A stretch of DNA of 64,000 nucleotides from CAVYXK01 sp963708245 (GCA_963708245.1 OY970201.1:1550001-1614000); one strand, 5' to 3'; shown: positions 1-9,014, counted from the stretch's first letter. Translations and numbers: made by a program. Notes: a model not told the origin generated them from the sequence alone.

Positions 1-1702
1 ACGGACACTCGCCGCTGCTCGCATCGACCACGGCGAAATAGTCCGGCAGACGCGGCATGCGCGCATGATCCGGCCCGATCCGCGCCCAGTCCGGCGCGAA
101 CCGGAACCGTCCGCCCGGCTGCGGGAACCCGGTCAGGAAATGCGCCTGCTCGAAGGGCAAAGCCGCGTCGTGCCAGCGGTTCCGCAGCACCGTCGCGGCA
201 TCCGGCCAGCCGGAGGCGCGCAGGGTGGCGTCGATCATCTCCCACGCGGTCATCTCGAAGCCGGGATGCCGGGCGCCCAGCCGGACGGCGAGCGCATTGA
301 TCACCTCGTGGTTCGAGCGGCACTCGCCGGGCGGATCGATCAGCTTGGGGCCGATCTGGATGTAGGTGTGGCCGCCGGCCTGATAGAGGTCGTCGTGTTC
401 CATGAACATCGTGGCCGGCAGCACGATATCGGCCCAGCGCGCCGTTTCGGTCAGGAACTGCTCGTGCACGCACACGAACAGGTCGTCGCGAGCGAAGCCG
501 CGGCGGACCCGGTTGCTGTCCGGGCAGACGGTCAGTGGGTTCTGGTTCTGGATGAAGAGGGCGTGCACCTGAGGTCCGTCGCCCAGCTCGCGCCGGTCGC
601 CGGTCAGGACGCTGCCGATGCGGCTCATGTCCATCTCGCGGACCGAGGGGTCGCGCACGTCCAGGCCCTCGATCAGGGTCTTGTCCCAGTGGTAGATGCC
701 GCGGTTGCTCCATAGCGCGCCGCCGCCCTCGTGCTGCCAGGCGCCGGTCACGGTGGGGAGGCAGGTCACGGCGTGCATGTTGGCTGGGCCGTTGCGGGAG
801 CGCGCAAAGCCGTAGCCCAGGCGGATGTAGCTCCGCTTCGTCGCGCCGTAGAGCCGCGCGAAGGACTCGATCTGCTCGACCGGGAGGCCGGTGATGTTGG
901 CGGCCCAGTCCGGGCCGCGAGTTGCGAGGTGCGCTTCGAGTGCGTCGGGGCAGTCGGCGAATCGTGCCATGTAGGCGCGGTCCGCCCAGCCGTCGCGGAA
1001 CGCGATGTGCATCACGGCGCAGGCGAGCGCGCCGTCGGTGCCGGGCCGCAGCGTCAGGTGCATGTCGGCTACGGCCGCGGTGCCGGTGCGGTAGGGATCG
1101 ACGACCACCAGCTTCGCTCCGCGCTCCTTTCGCGCGCGGGTGACGTGGGTCATGACGTTGACCTGGGTGGCCACGGGGTTGCCGCCCCAGATTACGATCA
1201 GGTGGGATTTTGCCATTTCGCGCGGGTCTGGGCCTCGGTAGCCTCCGACGCCGGCGAACCAGCCCGCCTCGCAGACCGAGGTGCAAATGGTGAGCTTCTG
1301 GCGCGAGTAGCGCATCGCGTGGCGCAGCCGGTTGATGCCGTCGCGCTGCACCAGGCCCATCGTGCCGGCGTAGTAGAAGGGCCAGACAGCCGCGGCTCCG
1401 TGCCGCGTTGTCGCCTCGGCCATTGCGGCGGCGGTGCGGTCCAGGGCCTCGTCCCAGCCGATCGGGCGGAACTGGCCGGAGCCCTTGGGGCCGGTGCGCA
1501 GCAGGGGCTGGGTCAGACGGTCCGGGTGATGAATGCGCTCGGCGTAGCGAGCGACCTTCGCGCAGATGACCCCGGCCGTGTAATCGTTGTCGGCCGCGCC
1601 ATGGACGGCGCCGATGCGCGTGCCGTCGAGCACCTCGACCTGGAGCGCGCAGGTCGAGGGGCAGTCGTGCGGGCAGACGGATGAACGGATGTCGCGATAC
1701 AT
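1..1702 (-). CDS. Molybdopterin-dependent oxidoreductase (DMSO reductase superfamily), 3' end outside window
   Basis: The frame is open on the minus strand from ATG at 1702 to the left edge, so the C-terminus is missing. The N-terminus carries a cysteine cluster (VCPHDCPSTC, then ICAKV about 28 residues later) that matches the 4Fe-4S site of bis-MGD enzymes of the BisC/formate dehydrogenase/polysulfide reductase type. Further on are typical family stretches: an aromatic-rich WPFYYAGTMG segment, TSVCEAGWFAG, VIWGGNPVATQ, and LFIQNQNPLTVCPD, followed by a C-terminal MopB-type TARWADIVLPAT. It should bind molybdopterin and one Fe-S cluster and transfer electrons to or from an unidentified substrate. 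No twin-arginine signal is visible, so a cytoplasmic enzyme is likely. The substrate cannot be read from the sequence. The 90 nt upstream hold a REP element and then the RAYT gene in the same direction. Confidence 0.85.
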   Translation of the reverse strand, partial: MYRDIRSSVCPHDCPSTCALQVEVLDGTRIGAVHGAADNDYTAGVICAKVARYAERIHHPDRLTQPLLRTGPKGSGQFRPIGWDEALDRTAAAMAEATTRHGAAAVWPFYYAGTMGLVQRDGINRLRHAMRYSRQKLTICTSVCEAGWFAGVGGYRGPDPREMAKSHLIVIWGGNPVATQVNVMTHVTRARKERGAKLVVVDPYRTGTAAVADMHLTLRPGTDGALACAVMHIAFRDGWADRAYMARFADCPDALEAHLATRGPDWAANITGLPVEQIESFARLYGATKRSYIRLGYGFARSRNGPANMHAVTCLPTVTGAWQHEGGGALWSNRGIYHWDKTLIEGLDVRDPSVREMDMSRIGSVLTGDRRELGDGPQVHALFIQNQNPLTVCPDSNRVRRGFARDDLFVCVHEQFLTETARWADIVLPATMFMEHDDLYQAGGHTYIQIGPKLIDPPGECRSNHEVINALAVRLGARHPGFEMTAWEMIDATLRASGWPDAATVLRNRWHDAALPFEQAHFLTGFPQPGGRFRFAPDWARIGPDHARMPRLPDYFAVVDASSGECP

Positions 1703-1749
1703 GGGGCGCGATGATTGGGTCCGCCTTGCAAGGGGTCAAGGCGAAAGCC

Positions 1750-1779
1750 GTAGGGCGGAAAAGCGAAGCGCATTCCGCC
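1750..1779 (+). repeat. REP-type palindromic element, left copy
   Basis: A 30-nt element beginning GTAGGGCGGAAAAGCGAAG. Its exact reverse complement occurs at 2348-2377, so the two copies flank the RAYT gene in inverted orientation. Elements of this GTAGGGCGGA...TTCCGCC type are commonly paired with RAYT transposases. Confidence 0.85.
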
Positions 1780-1793
1780 ACTCCTCGCCGGGT

Positions 1794-2327
1794 TCATGCC
1801 CGCTCGCCCGCGTCGCTCGGCGCGTCGGCGCTGCCCGCCCAATCCGCCGGGTAGAACCCCTTCGCCACCCACCGATGGAAGGACGAGAACGACCATTCCC
1901 CCGGGCTCTGCACCAGGCCATGCCGGACTGGGTTGAAATGCACGTAATCGACATGAGCCGCATAGTCGCGATCGTCCCGGATCGTGTGTTCCCAATACCG
2001 GCGCTGCCAGATGCCGCGTTCGCCGCGCCGAAGCATGACCTTCGACCTCCGCTCGGTCTTGGGGATGGATTTCGAGAATGCCGTCTTGATCGCGTGCCAG
2101 CGCCGGGGAAAGTCGGTGTCCCCGTCAGGCAGTGTCCAGACGCAATGCATGTGATCCGGCAGGACCACCCAGGCGTCGATATGGAACGGCGACTGCGCCA
2201 GGACGCTCCGGATCGCTTTGCGCAGTGCGTCGATCTCTGCGACCAACCGGTCGGAGCGGCGGTCGAGTAGGTTTACCGTGAAAAAATAAGTGCCGCCCGG
2301 GATGCGGTTGCGGCGGTAGTTCGGCAT
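1794..2327 (-). CDS. REP-associated tyrosine transposase (RAYT, Y1_Tnp/IS200-like)
   Basis: This 177-aa protein has the single-domain HUH architecture of RAYTs: an N-terminal RRNRIPGGTYFFTVNLLDR strand, the HUH metal motif within LPDHMHCVWTLP (His-Met-His, about residues 58-60), and a C-terminal region with RRYWEHTIRDDRDYAAHVDYVHFNPVRHG and PGEWSFSSF. RAYTs nick single-stranded REP palindromes and are thought to spread or maintain them. The gene sits exactly between two inverted perfect 30-nt REP copies (1750-1779 and 2348-2377), which is the expected substrate arrangement. It is full length and shows no damage. Unlike an IS, it is usually a single-copy domesticated gene in a genome. Confidence 0.93.
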   Translation of the reverse strand: MPNYRRNRIPGGTYFFTVNLLDRRSDRLVAEIDALRKAIRSVLAQSPFHIDAWVVLPDHMHCVWTLPDGDTDFPRRWHAIKTAFSKSIPKTERRSKVMLRRGERGIWQRRYWEHTIRDDRDYAAHVDYVHFNPVRHGLVQSPGEWSFSSFHRWVAKGFYPADWAGSADAPSDAGERA

Positions 2328-2347
2328 GGCGATGCAGGCGGCGGGTT

Positions 2348-2377
2348 GGCGGAATGCGCTTCGCTTTTCCGCCCTAC
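2348..2377 (-). repeat. REP-type palindromic element, right copy (inverted)
   Basis: A perfect 30-nt reverse complement of 1750-1779, placed 20 nt upstream of the RAYT start codon. The pair encloses the transposase gene. Confidence 0.85.
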
Positions 2378-2411
2378 ACGTTACGCGTTACAGGTTACCG
2401 AAGCGTTGTGT

Positions 2412-3107
2412 CTAATGGATCTCACCGGATCGGCGGATGGCATCGCGGAGCTTCGCCACGGTGAAACCGGGGTCGCGGCAGACATCGAGGATGACTTTCT
2501 CTCGCCGGGCGATCAGCTCGATGGCAGCGGGGAGTTTCTTGACCGCCTCGGCCGGCACCACCACGGCGCCGTGCAGGTCGGCGTGGACTACGTCGTCGTG
2601 GGCCACCTGCATGCCGAACACGTTCACCGGCTTGCCGAAATCGACCATGTGGACATGGGCGTGGCTTGGCCCGACGCGCCCGCCGATGATCTGGAAGCCG
2701 TGCGCCCAGGCATCCAGGTCGCGATAGGAGCCATTGGTCACGCAGCCCAGCGCTCCGAGCGCCTTGTGCACCGTCGAGTGGACTTCGCCCCACCAGGCGC
2801 CGTACCCGGGTCGGTCGTCCAGGTCCTGAAGCACGATGATCGTTGGCAGATCCGCGTCGGCCACGTAATCGTACCAATCCAGCCGGCTGGCCACTTTGCC
2901 GCGCGGCGCTTCCTTGGCACGGATCATGCCGACCCGGGCGAGGCCGACGATTGGCGGCAGTTTCGGCTCGATCGGCACCATGGGCTCGACCGTGAAGCCG
3001 ATCGCGCGGCGCTCCGGCACGACGAGTTCGAGCCCATTGCAGATGGTGGGCGTATCCCACTGCTTGAGGGTTTCGAGGTCAGCTTGGGTGAATGGCCGGT
3101 CGGGCAT
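2412..3107 (-). CDS. RraA family protein (HMG/CHA aldolase-like)
   Basis: This 231-aa protein belongs to the RraA/4-hydroxy-4-methyl-2-oxoglutarate aldolase fold. Visible family marks are the early DTPTICNGLE segment, the active-site stretch NGSYRDLDAW (the G-x-R-D motif that binds substrate and the divalent metal), and HADLHGAVVVP near residue 180. Members cleave HMG or 4-carboxy-4-hydroxy-2-oxoadipate to pyruvate in aromatic catabolism. Many of the divergent bacterial members, often misnamed dimethylmenaquinone methyltransferase, have unknown substrates. The insertion with DWYDYVADADLPTIIVLQDLD places it in that divergent group. The gene is monocistronic and divergent from the sugar-nucleotide epimerase at 3262. 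Confidence 0.85.
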   Translation of the reverse strand: MPDRPFTQADLETLKQWDTPTICNGLELVVPERRAIGFTVEPMVPIEPKLPPIVGLARVGMIRAKEAPRGKVASRLDWYDYVADADLPTIIVLQDLDDRPGYGAWWGEVHSTVHKALGALGCVTNGSYRDLDAWAHGFQIIGGRVGPSHAHVHMVDFGKPVNVFGMQVAHDDVVHADLHGAVVVPAEAVKKLPAAIELIARREKVILDVCRDPGFTVAKLRDAIRRSGEIH

Positions 3108-3261
3108 GGGGTATTCTCCTTCGAACGCAGCGGCGTGGTGAAGGCAGCATGGCTCGCAGGGCTGGGCGGCGGCAAGTGATGGGAGGGCGTGGGCCTGTTA
3201 TTCCTTGCGTTACCGGCATCAGTCTGAGAATTTGCCGGCCACCAATGAAGGAGCGGACCTG

Positions 3262-4248
3262 ATGGCGTTTACGCGCAAACGCGTGATGGTGACGGGCGGG
3301 GCCGGCTTCCTCGGCTCGCATCTCTGCGAGCGCCTGTTGCGCGCGGGTGACGACGTGCTGTGCGTGGACAACTATTTCACTGGGCGGAAAGACAATATCG
3401 CCCATCTCATGGGTAATCCGCATTTCGAGGCGATGCGCCACGACATCACCTTCCCGCTCTATGTCGAGGTGGACCAGATCTATAACCTGGCCTGCCCCGC
3501 CTCGCCTGTGCACTATCAGTTCGATCCAGTGCAGACGACAAAGACCAGCGTGCTGGGCGCGATCAATATGCTGGGGCTGGCGAAGCGCGTCGGTGCGACG
3601 ATCCTGCAGGCTTCTACCAGCGAAGTCTATGGCGATCCGACGGTTCATCCGCAGACCGAGGATTACCGCGGCAACGTCAACCCGCTGGGCCCACGCGGCT
3701 GCTACGATGAGGGCAAGCGCTGCGCCGAAACGCTGTTCTTCGATTATCTGCGCCAGCATAAGGTCCGCATCAAGGTGGCGCGGATCTTCAACACCTATGG
3801 CCCTCGGATGCATCCCAATGACGGGCGGGTGGTTTCGAACTTCATCGTCCAGGCGCTGCGTGGCGAGGTGATCACGGTGTATGGAAACGGCCGCCAGACA
3901 CGGGCGTTCTGCTACGTCGATGATCTGATCGAGGGCTTGATCGGGCTGATGGCAACGAGCACCGAGGTCGTGGGACCGATCAACATCGGCAATCCAAATG
4001 AGGTCACAGTATTGGACCTCGCCGAACTGGCAATTCGTCTCACCGGGTCGCGCTCGACGATCGTGCATCGGCCGCTACCGCAGGACGACCCGTTGCAGCG
4101 CTGTCCCGACATTACACGCATTCGTGAATTGCTAGGTTGGGAGCCGAAGGTCGATCTGGAGACTGGGCTGCGGCGCACGGTGGAATATTTTTCTGATATG
4201 TTGGACGGGAGGAAGCGTGCTGCCTCGCCGGCGGCTCTTAGCACGTGA
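3262..4248 (+). CDS. UDP-glucuronate decarboxylase-like NAD-dependent epimerase/dehydratase
   Basis: This 328-aa short-chain dehydrogenase of the extended type probably makes UDP-xylose from UDP-glucuronate (UXS family). The Rossmann motif GGAGFLGSH is at about residues 11-19, the catalytic Ser lies in ASTSEVYGDP, and the Tyr-Lys pair is in GCYDEGKR. The C-terminal half has the family stretches ARIFNTYGPRMHPNDGRVVSNF and YGNGRQTRAFCYVDDLIEG. An in-frame TTG lies upstream at 3205, but AAGGAG at 3248-3253 sits 8 nt before ATG 3262, and the Rossmann fold starts directly after it, so 3262 is taken as the start. It opens a run of glycan genes and its stop lies about 130 nt before the next start. 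A dTDP-glucose dehydratase-like role is less likely. Confidence 0.88.
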   Translation: MAFTRKRVMVTGGAGFLGSHLCERLLRAGDDVLCVDNYFTGRKDNIAHLMGNPHFEAMRHDITFPLYVEVDQIYNLACPASPVHYQFDPVQTTKTSVLGAINMLGLAKRVGATILQASTSEVYGDPTVHPQTEDYRGNVNPLGPRGCYDEGKRCAETLFFDYLRQHKVRIKVARIFNTYGPRMHPNDGRVVSNFIVQALRGEVITVYGNGRQTRAFCYVDDLIEGLIGLMATSTEVVGPINIGNPNEVTVLDLAELAIRLTGSRSTIVHRPLPQDDPLQRCPDITRIRELLGWEPKVDLETGLRRTVEYFSDMLDGRKRAASPAALST

Positions 4249-4376
4249 CCGACTCTGCGTCGGGCGCAGCATCGCCCGCGATACGCGGGGGCGAGCTGCC
4301 ATCCAGGATATCGTCGCTCGGTCGGAACGGCGACGAAAGCTCCGCGGCGTTGCCGGTAAATCGAAGGAGATTACCC

Positions 4377-6743
4377 GTGCCGGCAGAGCGGCCGCGGAAG
4401 GTGATTAACGTCCTTCACATCTACCGCCGCTTCCAGCCTGACTATACCGGCGATGGAATATATTTCACGAAACTGATCGCGATGCTCGTGGCACGAGGGA
4501 TCGAGGGCGAAATTCTCGTCCTGGAGACCACAACCCGCGACGGGGAACCTCGGAAGAGGGTTGGGGACATCACGATTCACTACCTGGCGAACGAATGCGG
4601 ACGCTCGGGTGTAGGCGCTGTTGTCTCGTGGCTCCGGCGGAACATCTGGCGGTTCGATATCGTTCACGCCCACAGTCACGTCGATCGCTGGTTCGTCAGC
4701 TATCTCTTTGTACGACTGTGTGGTCGGAAAGTGATTTTTTCGTCATCTCTCAATGACAGTCCGACCGATCTGATCGAAGGCTACCGACCACGATACCGGG
4801 GGATTGTCAGGCTCCTCAGTCGGCTGATCAACCTGTTCATAGTTATAAGTCCACATTTGCTCCGCCGGTCGCTGGAATCGATCCGACCGCAGCGCCTGCA
4901 ATTCATTCCGCAAGGTGTCTCTATTCGGCCGACGAGCGAGCTGCGCGACAAACAGACGGCGCGCCGATTGCTGGGGCTTGCTGAGAGCGATTTCGTCCTG
5001 CTCAACGTTGGATCTGTGTTGCGGCGGAAGAACACGTTGTTCCTGGTCCAGGCGCTTGCCGGTGTGGCGGACCGCCGGGTCAAGCTCATCGTGGTAGGTC
5101 CGATATTGGATGCCCGTTATCACGAGGAGGTGCTCGCAGTTGCGACCGCAGAGGGGGTCAGAGATCAGGTTCTGCTTCCCGGATATTGCAACGATCCTTA
5201 CGTATATTATGACGCTTGCGACGCCTTCGTGTTTGCCTCCCTGATCGAGGGCTTCCCGAACGTTTTTCTCGAGGCAATGGCGAGCGGTCGGCCGATCGTA
5301 TCCCGCTTTCTGCCAGGGCTTTGCGATCATGTGATCGATCATGCGCGCACGGGGCTGCTCGCGGACACCCTTGACCAGTTCATCGATTGCTTGCGGACCT
5401 TGATCTCGGACCCGGCGGCGTGCGCCCGAATGGGTCAGGAAGCGCGCCGGTTCGTAGAGAAATATTTCGATATACGCTCGATTGCCATGCAATATTTTGA
5501 GGTCTATCGATGGATTACCGCGGAGGAAGTCGGCGCAGTGCCGATTGCGGCAACGACGCCAAAGTTCCGGGTACAATTCTGCGACACGGTGCAAGGCGGT
5601 CCAACGTCACTCGGGTTCAGGCGGATTGAACTGCCGCCCGAGCTACGCCCGATGCTGCTGGTCGTCATCGATACCGAGGCCGAATTCGATTGGCAGAAGG
5701 GTACCGGAGCCGATGCCGGGCAGGTCTCCGCGATAGCCGATCTGCCACGCGGCGTCGAAGTTTTCCTGCGTCATGGTCTCAAGCCCGCCCTGGTGGTCGA
5801 TTGGCCGGTCGCCAGCCAGGACTCCAGCGCGCGCGTGATACAAAGCCTTTATCACGATGGCTGCGAGGTCGGCGTGCATATGCAGCCCTGGAGCACGCCG
5901 CCCGCCGTCGAACCGCGGGAGGCGTGGCACTCCTACGGAGGCAATCTCGGTCCGCTTCTGGAATCGCTGAAGATAAGGAATCTGACCAACCAGGTCTGTG
6001 CGGTCTTCGGTCAGGCGCCAACCCTGTTCAAAGCAGGGCGCTATGGAATCAGCTCCAACACACTGGAGACGATCGAGGAGCTTGGCTTTGAGACCGACCT
6101 CAGCGTGTGCCCTCATTATGACTATTCCAGCGATGGCGGCCCCGATTTCCGTGTCTTCGACTCCCACCCTTCCTGGTTCGGCCGGTCGCGGCAATTGCTG
6201 TCGCTGCCGACCACGGCGGGACGCTGGGGGCTGCTGCGGGGTGCCTTGGCACCACTCACCAATCACCTAACCTCCGCGCCGGCGCGCCAGCTGGGCCTCG
6301 AGCGATTGGCGGCTCGGCTTGACCTGCTGCACCCACGCAGGCTTTCGCCGGAAGGAAACACGCTGGCCGAGCTGCTGCGTCTGACCCGCGACCTTTATCA
6401 TGGCGGCCTGCGGGTGTTCACTCTGACGCTGCACAGCCCGTCCTTTAGGCCGGGTAAGACGCCATACGTTAGCACTGCTGCAGATCTCAGTCGGATGATC
6501 GCTGTTCTCGACGCATATCTCTCGTTCTTTCGGAATGAACTCGACGGGGAGTTCACCACGCCAATGGCCGTGCATCGGCGGCTCGCCGCGCTGTGCGAGG
6601 CCCGTGGTGAGCTGCCAACTGCGGATCTCCACGAAAGCGCCTTGAACAGCACTCCCGGAACTCACGAAGCCAGCCATGAGACCGTTGTGACCGGCGATTC
6701 CAGACTGCGCGTGACTGGAGGTCATGATCGGACGATGCCGTGA
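4377..6743 (+). CDS. Two-domain glycosyltransferase (GT4) / WalW-type polysaccharide deacetylase fusion
   Basis: This protein is about 788 aa. The N-terminal ~390 residues are a GT-B glycosyltransferase of family 4: VLHIYRRFQPDYTGDGIYFTKL at the acceptor side, LLNVGSVLRRKN, then LIEGFPNVFLEAMASGRPIV, which contains the E-x7-E nucleotide-sugar site. The C-terminal ~330 residues begin with PMLLVVIDTEAEFDW and continue with GCEVGVHMQPW, FKAGRYGIS and ETIEELGFETDLSVCP, the layout of the CE4-like domain in lipopolysaccharide proteins of the WalW type. GTG at 4377 is chosen because GAAGGAGA lies 7 nt upstream; an earlier in-frame GTG at 4245 overlaps the preceding stop but would add 44 low-complexity residues. 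The fusion suggests transfer and N-deacetylation of one sugar in the same surface polymer. Its stop overlaps the next start (GTGA). Confidence 0.87.
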   Translation: MPAERPRKVINVLHIYRRFQPDYTGDGIYFTKLIAMLVARGIEGEILVLETTTRDGEPRKRVGDITIHYLANECGRSGVGAVVSWLRRNIWRFDIVHAHSHVDRWFVSYLFVRLCGRKVIFSSSLNDSPTDLIEGYRPRYRGIVRLLSRLINLFIVISPHLLRRSLESIRPQRLQFIPQGVSIRPTSELRDKQTARRLLGLAESDFVLLNVGSVLRRKNTLFLVQALAGVADRRVKLIVVGPILDARYHEEVLAVATAEGVRDQVLLPGYCNDPYVYYDACDAFVFASLIEGFPNVFLEAMASGRPIVSRFLPGLCDHVIDHARTGLLADTLDQFIDCLRTLISDPAACARMGQEARRFVEKYFDIRSIAMQYFEVYRWITAEEVGAVPIAATTPKFRVQFCDTVQGGPTSLGFRRIELPPELRPMLLVVIDTEAEFDWQKGTGADAGQVSAIADLPRGVEVFLRHGLKPALVVDWPVASQDSSARVIQSLYHDGCEVGVHMQPWSTPPAVEPREAWHSYGGNLGPLLESLKIRNLTNQVCAVFGQAPTLFKAGRYGISSNTLETIEELGFETDLSVCPHYDYSSDGGPDFRVFDSHPSWFGRSRQLLSLPTTAGRWGLLRGALAPLTNHLTSAPARQLGLERLAARLDLLHPRRLSPEGNTLAELLRLTRDLYHGGLRVFTLTLHSPSFRPGKTPYVSTAADLSRMIAVLDAYLSFFRNELDGEFTTPMAVHRRLAALCEARGELPTADLHESALNSTPGTHEASHETVVTGDSRLRVTGGHDRTMP

Positions 6744-7987
6744 TTCTTGCGTTTGAAATGACGTGGACTGACACCCACCACGCCCCAGGCAATAGCGCCA
6801 CGCTGCAGACAGTCGCCGAAGCGTTGCCTGGACACGAGGTGCGAGTTTTTGCCGACAATTCTCATCTAGCGGAGCTTCGTCGCGACCCGAGTTTGACCCG
6901 GTTGAAGCGGCTGACGTTCCATCCGATCGTGCTTGGGCCGCAGTATCGGCACCGCCCTGGAATGGTCTCGCTGCGGCGCATGATCCGGGAATTCGCCACT
7001 TTACGTGCCGCGCTGCGGAGCGTTCCCCGATCCTCGCCGTGCCTGGTTTTGTTGCTGTCGGCAACGTCGACTTCGATCTTTGCGATCTCCATCATTCAAC
7101 GGACGACCCGCAGACCGCTTGCCGTCCATGTCGGATTGCACGGCAATCTGAATGACGTGCGCGGATGGCGGTCTCGCAACCCTATGGTACGAACGTTCGA
7201 CACGCACTCGGCTTTATACGCGCCTCACTCGCCCAAGCTTCGGTTTCTGCTGCTGGAGCAAGCCATCAAGCGCGAGCTTGCCGACCTGGCTCCTCGCGCT
7301 GCATTGGCCGCGGACGTGCTGCCGCTTCCGGTCAATATTGGCGAAGTTTCGTCGGTTCCCCGCGTGCCGCTCTGCTATCCGCTGAAGATCGGATTTGTTG
7401 GGCAGGCCACCGAGGCGAAGGGTATCTCCACCTACCTTCAGGTGGCCAAGGAATTTTCTGATCGCTACGAGTTGCATATCCAGTTCCATGTGATCGGGCG
7501 CGCTTACCCGGGCGATGACCTCCAACGCTTCTCGGGATTGGCAAGCAAGGTGACCCATGAGCATCTGACGCGAAAGGCGTTCGTCGAACGGCTCGCTCAG
7601 ATGCACTATGTCTTCCTGCCCTTCGGCTCAGAATACTATCATCTATCCGCCAGTGGCGCCCTGCTTGATGCCATCACCTGGCTGAAGCCGATCATCGCGA
7701 ATTGTACCCCGGTGGTCGCCGACATGTTCGAACAGTTCGGAGACATTGGCTATCTTTGCGACGACATAGAGGGAATGTGCTCGGCACTGCAGGAAATTAT
7801 TAAGAACTTGAATGAGGGCCGCTATGAGGTTCAGCTCGATGCTCTTCGCCGGGCCCGCGATTCGCGGCTCCCGGACGCCCTGGCCCGGCAATACCGAGAA
7901 ATCGTGTCACAGAATTTCAGCGGGTTCAGCCCGGATTTCCCGGATGAACGACATTCTGTTCGTACGAATCGGGCGAATCTGACATGA
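6740..7987 (+). CDS. Glycosyltransferase (GT-B-like), paralogue of 9011-10210
   Basis: This 415-aa protein starts at GTG 6740, overlapping the preceding stop by four bases, so it is translationally coupled to the GT4-deacetylase. The C-terminal half has the GT-B nucleotide-binding layout: IGFVGQATEAKGISTYLQVAKEF, FHVIGRAYPGD, and YHLSASGALLDAITWLKPII where GT4 enzymes carry the E-x7-E loop. The glutamates are replaced here, so this is a divergent subfamily. The N-terminus AFEMTWTDTHHAPGNSATLQTV is nearly repeated in the protein at 9011. No signal peptide; one hydrophobic stretch (LVLLLSATSTSIFAISII) could contact the membrane. The exact donor and acceptor cannot be told. Confidence 0.8.
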   Translation: MILAFEMTWTDTHHAPGNSATLQTVAEALPGHEVRVFADNSHLAELRRDPSLTRLKRLTFHPIVLGPQYRHRPGMVSLRRMIREFATLRAALRSVPRSSPCLVLLLSATSTSIFAISIIQRTTRRPLAVHVGLHGNLNDVRGWRSRNPMVRTFDTHSALYAPHSPKLRFLLLEQAIKRELADLAPRAALAADVLPLPVNIGEVSSVPRVPLCYPLKIGFVGQATEAKGISTYLQVAKEFSDRYELHIQFHVIGRAYPGDDLQRFSGLASKVTHEHLTRKAFVERLAQMHYVFLPFGSEYYHLSASGALLDAITWLKPIIANCTPVVADMFEQFGDIGYLCDDIEGMCSALQEIIKNLNEGRYEVQLDALRRARDSRLPDALARQYREIVSQNFSGFSPDFPDERHSVRTNRANLT

Positions 7988-8018
7988 ATATCAGGGGTTG
8001 CGATTATCATGGCGGTAG

Positions 8019-8240
8019 GTTCGTGGCTGGCCCGGCATTGTCGGAGTGCTGCTACCGGGCTGCACGCCATATGTGCGGACTCAAGAAGATCTGGTTCGGT
8101 TCCTCAATTGGCTGGATTAATTCTATGCTTTCTTCATCGGCGAGCTGCACGGCCATCCGGCGACATGGCGCCGGGTGCGAGACCGCCTGTCTCCTGAGGC
8201 GTGTACCAAACGAAGTCCGCAAGAGGTGATGGCAGCATGA
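8019..8240 (+). pseudogene. Coding-like remnant with an internal stop
   Basis: In one frame the segment reads GIVGVLLPGCTPYVRTQEDL...RFLNWLD, then a TAA at 8118-8120, then FYAFFIGELHGHPATWRRV...SPE to a TGA at 8238-8240. That last stop overlaps the racemase ATG at 8237 by four bases, the same coupling seen at other junctions of this operon, which suggests the frame was once translated. A TAG at 8016 and the internal TAA prevent a complete product. I do not recognise the family. The alternative is non-coding spacer of about 250 nt. Confidence 0.35.
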
Positions 8241-9014
8241 GCTTTGGACATGCCGAACACGCCTCGGACCGCATTGCTTCGGGGGGCAAAGCAATCTATG
8301 GCGCGCCGCTCGGTATTCTGATGCTGGAGGCGAAGTTCCCGCGCATTCCGGGTGATATGGGGAACGCGACGACCTGGCCATTCCCGGGTACTGTACCGGG
8401 TGGTGCGCGGGGCAAGCCCGGAACGCGTCGTGCTGAGCGGCGCCGCCGGGTTATTGGACAACTTCCTGGATGCCGCAGCCGAGCTCGTGGCGATCGGCGC
8501 CGAGGCGATCACCACCAATTGCGGCTTCCTGTCGCTGTTCCAGCGTGAGCTGGCGGCGCATGTGCGGGTGCCAGTCGCCACCAGCGCGCTGATGCAGGTG
8601 CCCTGGGTGCAGGCGATGCTGCCGCCCGGTCGGCGCGTGGGCGTGATCACGGTGGCTGCCAGATCGCTCACGGCCCGCCATCTCGAGGCCGTCGGCGTGC
8701 CACTCGATACCCCGATCGTCGGCACCGAAGAAGGGCAAGAGTTCTTCCGCGTCCTGATCCTTGGCGAGAGCGAGGACCTCAACGTCGATCTGGCGGAAAC
8801 CGACATACTTGGTGCTGGACACAGGTTGATGGCCCGCCATCCTGATATCGGCGCCATCGTGCTGGAATGCACCAACATGCCGCCTTACGCGGTTGCGCTG
8901 CGGCGGACGCTCGGCGTGCCCATCTTCGACATTTATTCCTTGATTACTTGGCTGCATGCGGGACTTCGCCCGCGCTATTTCGGAGGCGTGAAGCCCGAGA
9001 GCATGACTCGGTGA
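8237..9014 (+). pseudogene. Aspartate/glutamate racemase family gene with a single-base frameshift
   Basis: Starting at ATG 8237 (purine-rich AAGAGGTGA at 8221-8229), the frame reads through GKAIYGAPLGILMLEAKFP and NATTWPFP, then leaves frame at the CCCGGG of 8383-8388. One G fewer would give WPFPVLYRVVRGASPERVVL and continue to the stop at 9012-9014. Corrected length is about 258 aa. Both catalytic cysteines of the racemase fold are present: ITTNCGFLSLFQ and IVLECTNMPPYA. Relatives are annotated Asp/Glu or hydantoin racemases; the substrate is not predictable. Its stop overlaps the GTG start of the following glycosyltransferase. A D-amino acid supplied to the neighbouring adenylation enzyme or to a glycan substituent is possible but speculative. 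Sequencing error versus true lesion is open. Confidence 0.8.

Noticed and set aside
65..1684. Long plus-strand open frames over the molybdopterin enzyme
   Set aside because: They are GC-driven shadows; the minus strand carries the recognisable protein with its iron-sulfur cysteines.
4245..4376. GTG at 4245 overlapping the epimerase stop as the start of the GT4-deacetylase
   Set aside because: It adds 44 residues without homology-like character, while GTG 4377 has a good Shine-Dalgarno sequence.
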